The translations under genes and the position numbers were made by a program. The notes beneath the pieces are model-generated. The model worked only from the letters and a program-made list of their open reading frames with translations, had not been told where the DNA came from and did no database searches. From Fasciola hepatica (taxonomy: Eukaryota; Platyhelminthes; Trematoda; Plagiorchiida; Fasciolidae): a DNA stretch of 64,000 bases. The first letter of the stretch is position 1, and every line of letters starts with the position of its first letter. Shown piece after piece: positions 63,960-64,000 of this stretch. The stretch lies in NCBI GenBank assembly GCA_948099385.1, contig CANUEZ040000165.1, forward strand, positions 3,670,501-3,734,500. The letters are read 5' to 3'.

Positions 63960-64000
63960 TTTTTCTGTTCAGAAAAAGAGACTGATCCGAGGGCAAACCT

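Overview
The window looks like intergenic or intronic DNA from a large, repeat-rich invertebrate genome, most probably a flatworm and perhaps a digenean trematode. By eye it is AT-rich (roughly 40% G+C). It has no operon-like packing, no long open reading frames, long (TA)n microsatellites and many decayed non-LTR and Penelope-like retroelements. It also carries a tRNA-headed SINE family whose body matches the hammerhead-ribozyme layout known from schistosome Sm-alpha elements. The lineage is an inference from element types; no species-specific gene was identified.

Layout. About 1-25,100 is mostly anonymous sequence with two dispersed repeats (8.6 kb, 15.4 kb), a 100-bp (TA)n tract and the best SINE/hammerhead copy (18.7 kb). 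From 25.1 to 27.0 kb lies a broken minus-strand non-LTR element interrupted by a GACA/GATA array. From 27.4 to 30.0 kb are a SINE copy, a (TA)n tract and a nearly identical inverted pair of Penelope-like 3' ends. From 32.3 to 37.6 kb are another SINE copy, a small RT fragment and a G-rich repeat. From 38.4 to 40.5 kb is a same-strand cluster of the longest unexplained reading frames. From 42.4 to 44.1 kb are a degenerate GATT-rich tandem array and a further SINE copy. From 47.9 to 49.3 kb are a minus-strand non-LTR RT and a third copy of the G-rich repeat. From 54.3 to 56.5 kb is a plus-strand CR1-like element with endonuclease and RT remnants. At 57.1 kb is a possible receptor-like exon. From 60.6 to 62.4 kb are a possible SINE relic, a 62-bp foldback, a Penelope-like RT relic and a CA/TA microsatellite.

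No intact gene can be asserted. All transposon reading frames carry stops, frameshifts or lost catalytic residues, so the elements appear to be fossils. The two most notable items are the SINE family with hammerhead remnants (at least four copies, all on the minus strand) and the inverted Penelope pair, whose transcript could fold into a dsRNA of more than 300 bp. Family assignments rest on motif recognition without database searches. Several reading frames look protein-like but are short enough to be chance, and they are marked so.
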